Shown one piece after another: positions 11,131 through 23,025 of a stretch of DNA of 64,000 nucleotides (positions within the stretch are counted from its first letter, which is position 1; every line of letters begins with the position of its first letter). Origin of the DNA: Ischnura elegans (taxonomy: Eukaryota > Arthropoda > Insecta > Odonata > Coenagrionidae); contig NC_060256.1 of NCBI RefSeq assembly GCF_921293095.1, positions 89,559,851 through 89,623,850 on the forward strand. Direction: 5' to 3'. The notes beneath the pieces are model-generated. The model ran no database searches. It worked only from the letters and a program-made list of their open reading frames with translations, and had not been told where the DNA came from. The translations under genes and the position numbers were made by a program.

Positions 11131-11215
11131 CGCACAAGTTGGGTGGTCACACGGTGAATTTTGGCGTCCATTCTTGCGATCACAGTGGCGGATACATGGG
11201 GAGGTAGAGGGGGCA

Positions 11216-11335
11216 GGATTGAGTCGAGAGCGGATTATAAAATATATCTTTCTCTTTTTATACGTATCCTGGATCACAAACCCTTATCAAAAGGAAATAT
11301 CTGGGGCTTACCTATATGAGGGACAGAAGGGGGGC
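11216..11335 (+). repeat. 124-bp direct repeat, copy 2
   Basis: Partner of 10319-10442. Just after it a GGCCGCCCACTTAG unit is itself repeated (11333-11347 and 11355-11369). Confidence 0.9.
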
Positions 11336-11515
11336 CGCCCACTTAGGCCTTGCGGGGCCGCCCACTTAGCATAACATTGAGGAACCATAATTTAACTTTT
11401 TTACATCGTGGGATGGCGTTGTCTCATATATGCGTATTATCATTTTAAATAAGACTTTCTTAAACTTTGCATGTGACTTCATTATTTGTCATCACGACAA
11501 AAGTTAGGGTGACAC

Positions 11516-11779
11516 CAAGGGCGTACCTAAGATCAAAACGAGGGGGAGGCAAGCCTTGGTCGTTCAAGTTGTAACTCAGTAAAGGTTAAGAAAACCAAAA
11601 TAAATAAAAAAATAATAACAACAGCGCTTTATTAGTTTTTAAATTATTTGCTCGGAAAAATAAATTAATTGCAATTCCATATTTTATACTAATATCACTT
11701 TTCTTGTATATAGAAAAATACTAAATTTACTTTTGCTTCTAGGGGGTGGGGCAGCTGCCCCCTGCTGGGTACGCCCATG
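11516..11779 (+). mobile_element. hAT-like MITE, GGGCGTACC family, copy 1
   Basis: Starts CAAGGGCGTACC and ends GGGTACGCCCATG, with the AACAGCGCTTTATTAGTTTT and TTTTGCTTCTAGGGG internal blocks shared by copies 2 and 3. No target duplication is recognisable for this copy. Confidence 0.75.
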
Positions 11780-11857
11780 ATATCAGCGTATCTTCTTGTA
11801 AAGGAGCATATAACGGTGAAGAATGTCCAGTTCACTTCGGAATGTTTACTATCGGTA

Positions 11858-12170
11858 CGTGGGCGTACCCCCTAGAAGCAGAAATCGCAAGTCTTTAAGC
11901 AAAATCAGTACTGAATTGGAACGAAAGTATTCAAAAAAATTTCTTTAAACACACGAAAAATGATATGTATTAGTATAAGATATGCAGCTAAAATTAAACT
12001 ATTTTTTCACGGAAATACTCTCAGAAACTAATAAAGCGCTGTTATAATTCTCTTAAAATGTCGGTTTCATTCACCTTTTCCATGCTAAAACGTCACAACT
12101 TTGCTTACCCCCCCGCCCTAGACCATGACTTGCCACCCCCCCCCTAGTTATGATCCTGAGTATGCCCTTG
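11858..12170 (-). mobile_element. hAT MITE, GGGCGTACC family, copy 2 (inverted)
   Basis: Flanked by TATCGGTA at 11850-11857 and 12171-12178. Opposite orientation to copy 1, only 78 bases away, so the pair could fold into a hairpin. Confidence 0.85.
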
Positions 12171-12179
12171 TATCGGTAG

Positions 12180-13915
12180 AATAGAAGGCACTCCATTATA
12201 GATGAAACCAGCCACTACGATACATCCAGTGCAAATCATAATTATGATAATGAATATAAAGATACCAAGGTCCATATACCCGGTCGAACTAAGATCCTAC
12301 ACTGGCAAGCTATGCGAATAAAATTGTGATAGCCTACCAATTCCGTTTGAGAGGGAAAAAGAAATACAGAAATCTTAAGTAATTACCGCGGAATTATAAC
12401 AACTACAAGAAATTCCTTCCAGTGAGAACTTGTTTGAAATAAAGTTGATTAATGTAGGGGAATTATCTAGTAGAAATGAAACATCAACAAATGACTGACC
12501 TACCTATTGTTTCACCGTCAATATAATCGCAAACCTAACCCCGAAATAAAATTGACGATTACCTCCAGATTGACGATTAAACGTGTTGTACCTCGCTGAT
12601 AGTTATACATTGTTTTTTATTACGCTAATGTTACCGTTTTCATTAAGTTATTTCCTTGATTAAACGGAATCTGATTTCCATTTGTCTCGACGGGGCAACC
12701 GCGCACCCAACAGTCAAGTGTTTACCTATTTTCTGTTTAACACTTCAAGCTTTCATTCCATCGGACACTATATTTCTCAGTATATGCATGGAAACCAATA
12801 CTCACTTTAAACCATATATGTATGTATGAAGTGCAGTATCACCTCTTTGTTTTTTAAGTAGCCTTTTTTTTTGGTTGGCAAAATTGTCTCTCGCTAGACT
12901 AGCGCCACTGGCTTCATTTATAACTTGGTTCATTTGTGATCTGTTCTCTCGATCCGTGAGATGCGTCACGTTATCAAATTGAGTGATTTTGTTGTGCAAA
13001 GTATTTACTAAGTGTTGTGAGCAGTGTTGTGCAAAGTGTTCATGATCAATTTCTGAGCATAGTTTGAGAAAGGACGTGCGTTATCATAAATATAAACTCA
13101 TGTATGTGATACTCATCGGCTGCTAAGCGTGGGATTCGTCGGATGAGGTAAGTTCCTCCTTTATGTTTGATTTGGTCTTGCATGCAATTTTTAAATCGAA
13201 AAAGAAGTGGTGAGGTTCTCCGTAATTTGATTGTCATTGGATACACGATGACATTTATATCTAATTTTGATAGACTAATTTGCCGCTCACACTTCTTAGT
13301 CACATGTCGTAACTTGCCTGACCAAGTTTGTTTTTCTTTAATAGGAGAGATTATGTTGTTCATAAAGTAGGAGCGATAATGCAATCAAATTGTGTGATTA
13401 TGTTGATACATAAAATGCATACTAAGTGTGTAGGAGTGCCTGAAATATTGTAAAAAGTACCTTGAATATTAACGTCTTCAACTCAGCATGTGACGTAAGC
13501 ATGGTTCTTGACGTAAGTTAGCACCTGCAGTATCTGTTAACTGCAGAGGAGCCAAAATAATTGAGCTCAAAATTTACAGGCAAACTCTAATCGACAATTT
13601 CGGCATGAATAAACGGTACTAGCAGGTCAAAATATTGCCTTCTAATATCTTTTCATTACCCTTCCTATCTGCTTTACGACTAGTATTGAGGTATTTCCAC
13701 CGTGCACCAATAAGTTGAAGCTCTTTCGTGAATGCTGCCGTACGAGTATCATTTTGTTTTTTCCGTTTTTTACTCTAAATTTTCCCGGCATACTTTTTCC
13801 CGTACAACCACCAAATTAAAGTAAATAGTTGGGATAAAAAGCCAGGATGTACTTAAGGGTTGCAGATTTGAGATTACTGTTACCACGCCTAATAGAAACA
13901 GCAAATGGGAATGGA
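12180..13915. other. Intronic DNA, nothing recognised
   Basis: AT-rich. Two overlapping reading frames on opposite strands at 13046-13384 show no family features. Confidence 0.6.
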
Positions 13916-13919
13916 ATGC

Positions 13920-14101
13920 TGCGCGGTGAATGATCATGCTGAATGACCACGTGATCATTCACAGGGTCATGCGAGCATGTTCTCATTTTCACTGAATGTT
14001 CATGCGCATGAAGGTTTATTCGTGAATTGTTCCGTCGTACACGGTGAATGATCATGCGCATTATCATGCGAATGAAATCATTCCCCGTGTATAGCGGCCT
14101 T
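13920..14101. mobile_element. Palindrome-rich MITE, probably one-ended
   Basis: Repeats GGTGAATGATCATGC and ATGCGCAT-type palindromes and ends CCGTGTATAGCGGCCTTTA. The matching left end is not seen. Confidence 0.45.
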
Positions 14102-14104
14102 TAA

Positions 14105-15217
14105 GAATAATTGAAAGCCACGTGAACGAAAAGGTCGGATTCATCGTAAATTGGATATAAAATATTGATGAAAGCTCACATCCTATAGCGAAATTGATTC
14201 AAGTTGAGGACTTAGTACTGTGCTAAAAAATCAGCAAATACATACATGTGAAGGTAGGTGTGAGCTTCCAAGTACGATGCAGTATTTTGCGGGGTTGAAT
14301 TCGTTGGAAATAAATATTAATAAAATAACACTGTAACTAATATCGGCTAATGCGGACTGGAGGACCTTATCTTGAAATGTTTCTACAGTATTTTCTATTG
14401 CAAGTTTTGTTAACCATTGACCTTTATAGAGTTACCTTATTGTCCAGGAAAAAATTGTTTATTGCCCTAGCGGAATGCACTCACAATCAAGTAAAGTGGA
14501 GTGTGCACGGAAGTGTCTCATAATGTAAGGCTCGCTTTGAGTTAGGAGTTCCGCCTCTTGCCGCACGAACGTGGTTTATTTTTGTCCATGACCATAAATA
14601 CTAGTAATATAAACTCTATATCCATGACTGTGCCTTTTCTCCTATTATACTCCTAGATAATAGAATACTCCTCTCACTTTTTTGCTTTACTTCCGTCTAT
14701 TTAGGTAAATTTTTTTGTGGTGTGGAGAAGAAACGATGACTTAGAAATATCAATAAGTACCAATAGAATTTTACCTTCGTCAAAGCTTTATTTCAGTCGA
14801 TTGCATAAATAACAGGCGTGGGGCTCGGAATTACATTTGATTCGTAGTCTGGTGCCAAAGATTCATTTACACCTCGCACACAGCCCGTTATTGTGAAATT
14901 ACCCTAAACCACATTACTGCTAAGGGAATGGTTTGCAGCGTGCTTCTAATGGTTCGGCGTGTGTACGAGTGGTGGCGCGTTGGATCATCTTCCGATTGTA
15001 TCATCCAGTCGCCTCCTCGCGTCCACGTTCGAAAGTGTAGGGGATCAAAATATGAGTTTTCACCTGCAAATGATTGTGGGTGAGACAATAGACAATGGGA
15101 TTGCTACTCATTCCTTCGGTCCGTGTCCATGAAAGACGTAAACGAAATGATTTGCGGCAGTTACTAGTGTCTCAACACGTCGGAAAGCATGAATTATAAT
15201 CCCATGATTTGAATTTA
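14105..15217. other. Intronic DNA, nothing recognised
   Basis: AT-rich, with no repeats or coding signals that I can support. Confidence 0.55.
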
Positions 15218-15225
15218 ATAAACAC

Positions 15226-15539
15226 CAGGGGTGCCGACTTATAAGAAATATTGGCGTGCCAATTCCAGGGGTCTTGCCCCGGGAAGCTGTATAAATAGTG
15301 AGTTTTAAAGTTTTTAAAAGTATTTTAGAAGAGTTATTTAAGAAGAGTTTTTAAGAGAAGTGCATTAAGGCATTTTAGAAGAGTTGTTAAGAGTCAACAA
15401 TAGAACCCTGAAAACTCGACTCTCGATAACTGGACACTCCGGGGAAATACGAAAAGCCCGACACATTTTTTCCTCACCCCCATAACGAATTTTGGAGGGG
15501 GCTCGTGCCCCCTTATGCCCCATGGAGTCGGCGCCACTG
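15226..15539. mobile_element. hAT MITE with perfect 8-bp duplication
   Basis: 314 bp bounded by ATAAACAC at 15218-15225 and 15540-15547. Termini CAGGGGTGCCGACT and AGTCGGCGCCACTG are inverted (hAT-type CAG...CTG). Non-coding. Confidence 0.9.
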
Positions 15540-15547
15540 ATAAACAC

Positions 15548-16557
15548 TGTAGAATAAAAAGTTTCTAGTTTAGTAAAAATCCGCAGAAAAATGTTATATC
15601 GGTACGAATGGTTAGCTCAGTTTCGGAAGCTTCCATTATCTCAAGGGTGGATTCTGCGGATCTTACTATGTTTTTGCTTTGTTTTCATTTGATCATAAAG
15701 TTGAAAAAAAACGATTAGTTAGATTGGTGCACGGAGAAAGATGAGTGCAATATTCGTCGTGTATACGCTCACAAGGCCGCAACCAGGAGAGGGATTCACT
15801 TAGGTTGTATACGCGCATAATTTCGGCGTGGGAGGGTTCGATACTTTTTACTCTGCCTCTCAGTTTGCACGACCTTGCGCACTTAGATTGATGACGTTCG
15901 AGGTAGCTCTTCCTTTAGGTATCTCGCAACTAAAATTTGGGTTCGTCTGTATTCTATGCATGACCTAACATTCAAACTCAACCATATTGATTGAGTCACG
16001 ATTACTCATAATTGACCTAAATGTTAACTCCTGTTGACCAAATGAAAATTATCTTCAATTGAAAGACCTCTGTAATGAACTACGTATAGGTCCCTGTTTT
16101 ACATACTGATCTTTCGCTTCTTGTTGATTTATTAAATGACTTGATACGATTTTTCCTATGGTCATGTTATATGAATTTGACACACCAATCACCCGGTCAT
16201 TAATCCTTCCCTTTCAATTTCGAATATTTAGTTACCATTGAAAATAATGAAAAAATACTAATTAGAAGAAAAATTAACAGTAAGAGAAAGAAATTAATGA
16301 ATTATGAGATTTACAGGACACCAAACTTGTTTTTTTTGTACTTTTGAGCATTTGTGTCTGCGTAATAACGTATAAAACTCTCTTTGTACTATTATTGCAG
16401 CCTTTAAACATGAACTTTGCCTTTTTTCTGCTGAGTTGACTTGGGTTGACCCCCAATTAGCTTTCGTGGTGGACGTCAAGGTGTCCCATGTTTTTTTTCA
16501 GTTATATTATAAGCGAGAAATGTTCATGAGCAACTGAAGTAGCGTATTTACATATTC
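15548..16557. other. Intronic DNA, nothing recognised
   Basis: AT-rich between two hAT elements; no coding or RNA signals seen. Confidence 0.6.
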
Positions 16558-16565
16558 CATTTTAG

Positions 16566-16850
16566 CAGGGGCATGCCCAGGATCAAAAATAGAGGGGGAA
16601 GCCGAGGTCGTTCAGGTTGTAAAACAGAAAAGGTTGTGAAATCAAAATTTCAAAAAATTGTAACAGCGCTGTATTAGTTTCAAAAATAATTTACTCGGAA
16701 AAAATGTTTTTATTTTAATTACATGTTTTCTACTAATATCACTTTTCATGTATTTGAAGAAAATTTTTCAAAACTTCCTTTGAACTAAATTTAATTTTGC
16801 TTCTAGGGGGGTCAGCAACCCCCTCCTGCCCCCCGCTGGGCACGCCCATG
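16566..16850 (+). mobile_element. hAT MITE, GGGCGTACC family, copy 3
   Basis: Flanked by CATTTTAG at 16558-16565 and 16851-16858. Starts CAGGGGCATGCCCAGGATC and ends GGGCACGCCCATG. Confidence 0.9.
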
Positions 16851-17276
16851 CATTTTAGTAAGGAAAATTGAAAGCTATGCTGGCTAACATATAATTGGAA
16901 TAACCCCATGCCCGCCTGACAACCTTGGAGGTGACAGGGTTTTTTCCTTAAACATTGTGAGACTAGCTGCAAATGAAGCTACTGAGTGAGTTTTTGTAGC
17001 AAGCTATAGTAAAGCAAAATTACCTATTATTGTCGCATCTCTTCGCGGAAGATGGATATTAGAGCACAGATACTGTGGTGGCAATAGGAGGATAATATCC
17101 GCAATTTAGAAACAGAGAAATTTATTTAACTATCAATAATTTATGATTTATTGGTTATTGACCAGCATGAGTCAAATCCCTTGGGTATTTAAAAAGAGGG
17201 AGATATTTAGGATTGACCTCATTTCCCTGCTACATCTCTCGTTTGTTTGGCATCGTACGCGATTTCAGGTCAAGGG

Positions 17277-17680
17277 CCAACAAAGGTCACCACTAGAGTC
17301 CGCGAGACATGAAATCATCGCCTTACGATAAGGGAGTCCAGCTTCTTTTACTGCTTTGCGGTCGGTATACGATTGGAAAATTTGAGAACCTTCTGCGTCG
17401 TCATTTCCACGAATCTAAGAGTGTAAAATGAGTCCGGAACTGAATCAGAGTTAAAGGGACGAGATACTGTCATATAAGACCAACAAAGGTCACCACAAGA
17501 GGCTGTGATATATGTAAAATAATTGCCGTAAGATATGGGAATCCAGCTGCCATTATTGCCTTGCACTTGGCTTGAAAGTGGAAAATTTTGAGTCTTCTAC
17601 CTTGCCATTTTCCCCGAATCAAAGTAAGTGAAGTGATTTTGATATTGAATCCAAATTAAAATGACCTCATGAGACACCCA
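17277..17680 (+). repeat. Two-copy tandem duplication, period about 203
   Basis: CCAACAAAGGTCACCAC starts at 17277 and again at 17480. The units also share ATCCAGCT and TTGAAAGTGGAAAATTTTGAG-like stretches but differ at many positions. Non-coding. Confidence 0.7.
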
Positions 17681-17684
17681 ATCC

Positions 17685-20160
17685 AATTCCGTCGTAGTTT
17701 CTTCAGCGCTTAATAGACCTAGTTCATAACCTCAGCAATTGGCGATAAAACTTCAAAGAAAATATTTCTACCTCTACGATATTCTATAACTAAACCAGCT
17801 ACGTTAAGTATTAATGTATGCTCTGTAATAGAAATTTTGTTCAACCAGATACGAGAAATATGGGCGAGCTTGTTAATGAATAAAATACACGGCAGTAAAA
17901 CGTGGATGATATGAGCATTATCCTTATCCTTAGAGGATGCCAAAAGGTATTATAAAATATCCAAGGACACACCTACAAGACGTAGTGCTGATGGTACTAA
18001 ATGTTTCTCATTGTTATATAGGGATGAATATATATCCCACTAGGTAACTTTATGCCAAATTTTACGTGGGAAAATAATACCTTTTTGGCATCAAGGTTGA
18101 AGCTGTGAGAACGTTTACCAGCCATTGAAATGCAGTATTGGAAAAGTTGATCTATTTTTGCTCAATATTATTTATTGATATTTCACTCCTTTTCGCCCGA
18201 ATCTTCGGACTTCTAACTTATTACTGCTTTGATTTTTTTAATGAATGGTACTATTCTCTAAAATGTTGCGGTCAAGTTTCAACGGTACATCCGCTCTGCA
18301 GGCCCTATCTTAATGTTGATGACGAGTCTTTGGATTTCCTATTTGAACTCAGTGTTGATATGTGGACGGGGTGCAATGTTGTGAATCTACACTTCGATCA
18401 TCTACACGTTTTTCTACGCCCATGCATAATTTGTAGTAGGTTTCTTCATGCATAAATAGAATTATCAAATACGAGATCAATTTTTTTGAAGAGTTATCCA
18501 CTATTATATGCTAATAATTTCACGAAACATACCATTTCGAGTTGCACGGGAACGTATTTGCGTGTTTAAAAGCAAGGCGTGCGTGTGTAAACTTCAGTAT
18601 GCCGCTGGGAAATGTCAGAAGTATGGAAATGAAGCACTAATACGTTTACTTTATCAAAACTTTTATATTTATCCTTCTTTGTGGGTGCTAAATTTAATGT
18701 ATATTAAATTTCAAATCGAGACTAGTGAAGAAAAAAACGCTACTTTCAGTGTCAGCCAATGAGATTCATCAGAGTCATCACGTGATTTCAATTTTTCTCC
18801 TTTCAGTCTTACCGATAGTACCATTCTCGGGAGCCAATAATCGCTATCACGTATCATTCTATTAACTCCCTATTTGCCCTGTGAAATGAATTAAACCATG
18901 GATTGCGTTACTGATTATAATTATTAAATAACCAAGGCGATTTGTAAGAATGCGCGCCATCGAGGCACTTGTTCAGAAATTTATAAGGAAGAGAGCGTAT
19001 TTTCAGACATTTGCTAACTATAAATGCTGGTATTGAACAAATTCCATTGGTAAATAAAGTATTTTGTTGGGAGATAAACTGAATAATGTAAAAATATGAA
19101 TTCATAAACAAAATATCAAATGCTAGTTACAACTTATTGTTTAGTCGGTTTTGTGTTCGGGAGAGTTGAAAAAAATTCGGGTGATGCTCAATCCTATGCA
19201 GCACCAGCAGCGTTCCAACGTTCTTGGTGACACGAGTGAATGGAGAAATATGAAAGTAGTTATGAAATTCTGGATCTCGGTCTCGCATAGAACCTTATTT
19301 TTAATATGTTAAACGTCTCTTTTAGGCTTAGTAATACCTCGGAATAATACGCATTAAATCGTTTCTGGCTTAATTTTGTGGAAGTTCGATGTACTGATGA
19401 TAAAAGAAAGCAAATGTAATTTCCACACTATTAATTAAAAACTCAACCGACCATGGTTTCAACACAATGTGCCATTTTCAAGGATAAATAATTTTAATAC
19501 GGATATACTGACATATTTCCATTTCCTTCTGCGTATTCTTCTGAATCGGCTTGGTAAATTCAAATGGTTTGACGATATGTGCGGTGAAGACAGGTTTCGG
19601 TATTATATACGGGGGTTAATGGGAAACACTTCTTACTCATCCAAAGAAAAAAAAACTCCCTCCCGATCCATTGTTTTCCACATCGTCCGCTGCGAGTTTA
19701 TATTCCATGGGAAAAACCGTGTATTCTCATTGTATGGAGACATCCTCTCAGACAACTCCGTCACGGCTCAGATCATAGTGCCTTAGCGTTTCGCTTGGCT
19801 GGGGGAACGGTTTAAGTGTTGTGAATCCCTACGCCAAAATCCTGGTTGCTGGGCCAGTTCACCATCCAAGTGAGTCAGCATATGATTTTGCATACGATAC
19901 TCGTAAGAGGAACATGCGAAGATTGCAACAGGCAGCAGTCATGTAGCCAGAAATTTGCTTCGCGGGTGGGTGGTAGATATACTAGTTTCCCATATGATTT
20001 TAGTCGTCAATCTGTTCGAATCGAGAAGCCACGCATTTAGGGAAAACATACATTATAGGAAATATTTCTGAAGCAAAGTTTGGTGAAGTTACAAATAATG
20101 TCACAGTTTCGCAGAAATGATAATATTTGGGCATAGAAGTCTTTTAAGAATAAGTTTAGA
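17685..20160. other. Intronic DNA, nothing recognised
   Basis: AT-rich. Frames such as 18138-18455 and 19469-19786 have no recognisable domains. Confidence 0.6.
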
Positions 20161-20164
20161 TTCT

Positions 20165-20505
20165 TTATTTAAGAAGAAGTTTAGATTGTGGAACATACAG
20201 ATTCAGAATGTCTTTTTTCCACGATCAATAAGAGATTATAACGGCAGCGATAGATCTCATAAATAGATTGCATGACTTGTGTTGTAGCCTTTTAACTTAT
20301 GTAAAACTTAATGCATGTATCTTAATTTTATTTTTATTTATAACAGCATATGGTAGTATAATTTGTTAGTATACGTGACGTTTTTTGGACCGTGTGGTGT
20401 GCATGTGGGAGTCCAATTGCATGCTGCATGCTGGTGATTGATTACCCCCTGCCAAAAACCCTAGAGGTGGCTCGCAGGGTATTATGTAGATGTAGATGAG
20501 GTCCG
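20165..20505 (+). mobile_element. LINE 3' UTR, subfamily 1
   Basis: AGATTCAGAATGTC, CCACGATCAATAAGAGATTA, GGTGTGCATGTGGGAGTCCA, CCCTAGAGGTGGCTCGCAGG and a TATGTAGATGTAGATG tail. Nearly full-length 3' UTR without coding sequence. Confidence 0.85.
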
Positions 20506-20509
20506 CAGT

Positions 20510-22457
20510 AAGTCAAATTGGCTCCTGAATGATTCCGTGAGGAAAGGTACGTGCTTTCGATTCCTAATGAGTCACTATTTCAAGTGAATACGTGTCTTTA
20601 TTTGCTCATTTTCTATTTCAGCTCGCAACCTTATTTGTTAGAGTTAAAATCTGCTAACAAAATATTCGGGTGTTTATTAAGGCATTTATGTACTCCACCA
20701 AAACGAAACTCGTCCTGCGGTGCAATTGTGAAAAACGTTACTAAAATGTTCTCGTACAAGCGGCCAGTGTTAGCTTTCGCCGTATATAACCGAACAGCTT
20801 TATAATAATGTAAACCAAACCGAAATTGTACGAAATTGATAAATTGTACTCCAGATTAGTAATTAAAACAGTGAAAACTAATTTGTTCAACTTTAAAATT
20901 ACAAGACATATCAATTATTTATCTGTAAAAGCTCCAGTAATTATTAAGTGACATTTACTGTTTATCCAAATTGTTATTCAATAATGCACTCCAGTTAGAC
21001 TGGGCAGTTACTATCGGTTTTGCCGATAATTGAAATCTGATGGTTACGTAAGAGTAATATAGAAAAAATAGGACTGAAAAATCTTTTTATGCTTTGTGAA
21101 CATGAAAATTACTAAAATGGAGAATTTATTTAAATGCATTTGGGGAAAAATCACTATATCCACGTTGATGCTGCTGGAAAAACATTAGTTGGTTAGCAAG
21201 CTTCCTTAAATCTTCGTCTTTTAGTCTGCATTTATGTTGTGCCATGTGTGATATCAACGTTTTTTGTTTATTATAGCATAACTGTTTCCTTAGTAAAATA
21301 ATTCACTAAATATATATTAGGCTGACGTTTCATGTACAATTTGATGCTACATACGTGACATGAAGTGCGGGATAGATGGAAATTATTATTTATTGAAGGA
21401 ATTCTGTTATTGCCTATGCTAGGAATGCAGCAATATTACCATGTTGCAGCGATGAATAGAAAAGATCTACACATTTTAAAGCATAAACGAATTCATGGAT
21501 GGCCATGATCACACGAATCGAGATTGATAATTTCTCTTGGAGCCGGAGGAAAATGAGGCCATTTTAAATACTTCTGTTTTTAACGCAGTTCTTAGAGTTT
21601 TGTGTATCATAAGATTTTATTGCAATCCACGGAACCCGCTAAATGCCCTTATGACCTTAAGATATAAAAAATGATCCAAATTGACTGATTGAGTTTATTT
21701 ATTATTTTGAGACGGAGAGACTGTATTTTTCCCTTCGGCCTCGAAGGGCATCCCTTCCTAATTCACATTGTAAATCGAAATCGTAAATCTGGAATGATAT
21801 TTATCGGAAATGATCCGTAACACGCGTTTAATAACAGCATCTGTTCTTGCAACCTCCTTTTTTGATGCCATGGTTAATGTTAATTATTACCATAATGGCC
21901 TCCGAACTTCTTGGAGCTACCAAAACTTTCTCCTCGTCTTCGCGTACCCACTCTAATCCGGAACTCACCGAGTTCATCGGTTATGTGTAGTAGCCTTCCC
22001 ATTAATTCCTCCGGCAGATAGTTCCCCATCATCATCATCCTACGCAGCATTGACTGACCTTCACCCCCTCCCGTTCACTTCTCTCTCTCCTACCTCACCT
22101 ATTAGCAACCTATCAGCCGCCTGCCTCAAATTTGATCCAACCTCAACCCTGGCCTTGAACTATATTTCAAATCACTTTCTCTTGAATCAATCTGCCGACT
22201 CTTCCACTCAGGAGGTAGTATAAGAATAAATCATGAAAGGTCACCTTAAATACGGTATAATGATTGTGTTTCCCCCTAAGCCTTGACTTCTGAGCTTCTA
22301 AGAAATTGAGCTGCATAGGAGAGTTTGGTGAAAAATGCGATCGTATTTTCCGGATTTCTAGTGTGTTGTATGATGCTTGACGCGGTGAATGTACCACTCC
22401 CCGCAGAAGCCTTTGCAAGAAAGCTGGGCGATAACAGATCGGTAATAGATATCGGCA
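20510..22457. other. Intronic DNA, nothing recognised
   Basis: AT-rich, no features seen. Confidence 0.6.
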
Positions 22458-22465
22458 GTGACACC

Positions 22466-23025
22466 CAGGGCCGGAACTAGGCGTTTTGTCAGGGGGCAAA
22501 GATCAGTATGCCGTCCCCCCTAACCTGTTCCCCCTATCTCCCCTTCCAGTAAAATAGCTATCCGTCAACTATTTTTTTGAGATGCGGTAATTTTTAATTA
22601 CACAGAAGCAAGAAAGAAATCATCAGCAGAATAGCCGTGGCGAAGAGATCATTCCACCAAAAGAAAGGCCTGCTAACAGCGGGAAACTTAAATATGTAAG
22701 TAAAGAAACAATTTATAAGAACCTACATTTGTAGTATGCTCCTATATGGAAGTGAGGCATGGAGAATGACCGAAGCGGAGAAAGCAAGGATAGAGGCCTT
22801 CGAAATGTGGTGCTATAGAAGAATGATGAAGATCAAATGGATCGACCGAGTTAGTAACGAAGTCCTAAGAAGAGTAGGAGAGAAGAGAAGCCCAATGAAA
22901 ACCTTAACAAGAAGACGGAACAACCTTATAGGCCACATCTTGAGACACTTTTCAATTTTTGCCGCCCCCTGTAATCTGTTGCCTGGGGCACGTGCCCCCT
23001 CTGCCCCGCCCTTGTTCCAGGCCTG
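22466..23025. mobile_element. hAT element carrying an RTE fragment
   Basis: Inverted ends CAGGGCCGGAACTAGG and CTTGTTCCAGGCCTG. Flanks GTGACACC (22458-22465) and GTGACACA (23026-23033) match at 7 of 8 bases. The middle is an RTE reverse-transcriptase fragment (22603-22948). Confidence 0.8.
22603..22948 (+). pseudogene. RTE reverse transcriptase fragment inside a hAT element
   Basis: Translates to LLYGSEAWRMTEAEKARIEAF then MWCYRRMMKIKWIDRVSN and RRRNNLIGHILRH, the C-terminal segment of the same RTE family as 56844-58687. Both ends are cut off abruptly and the characteristic 3' tail is absent. It sits inside the hAT element 22466-23025, so it looks captured rather than inserted by retrotransposition. 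Confidence 0.85.
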
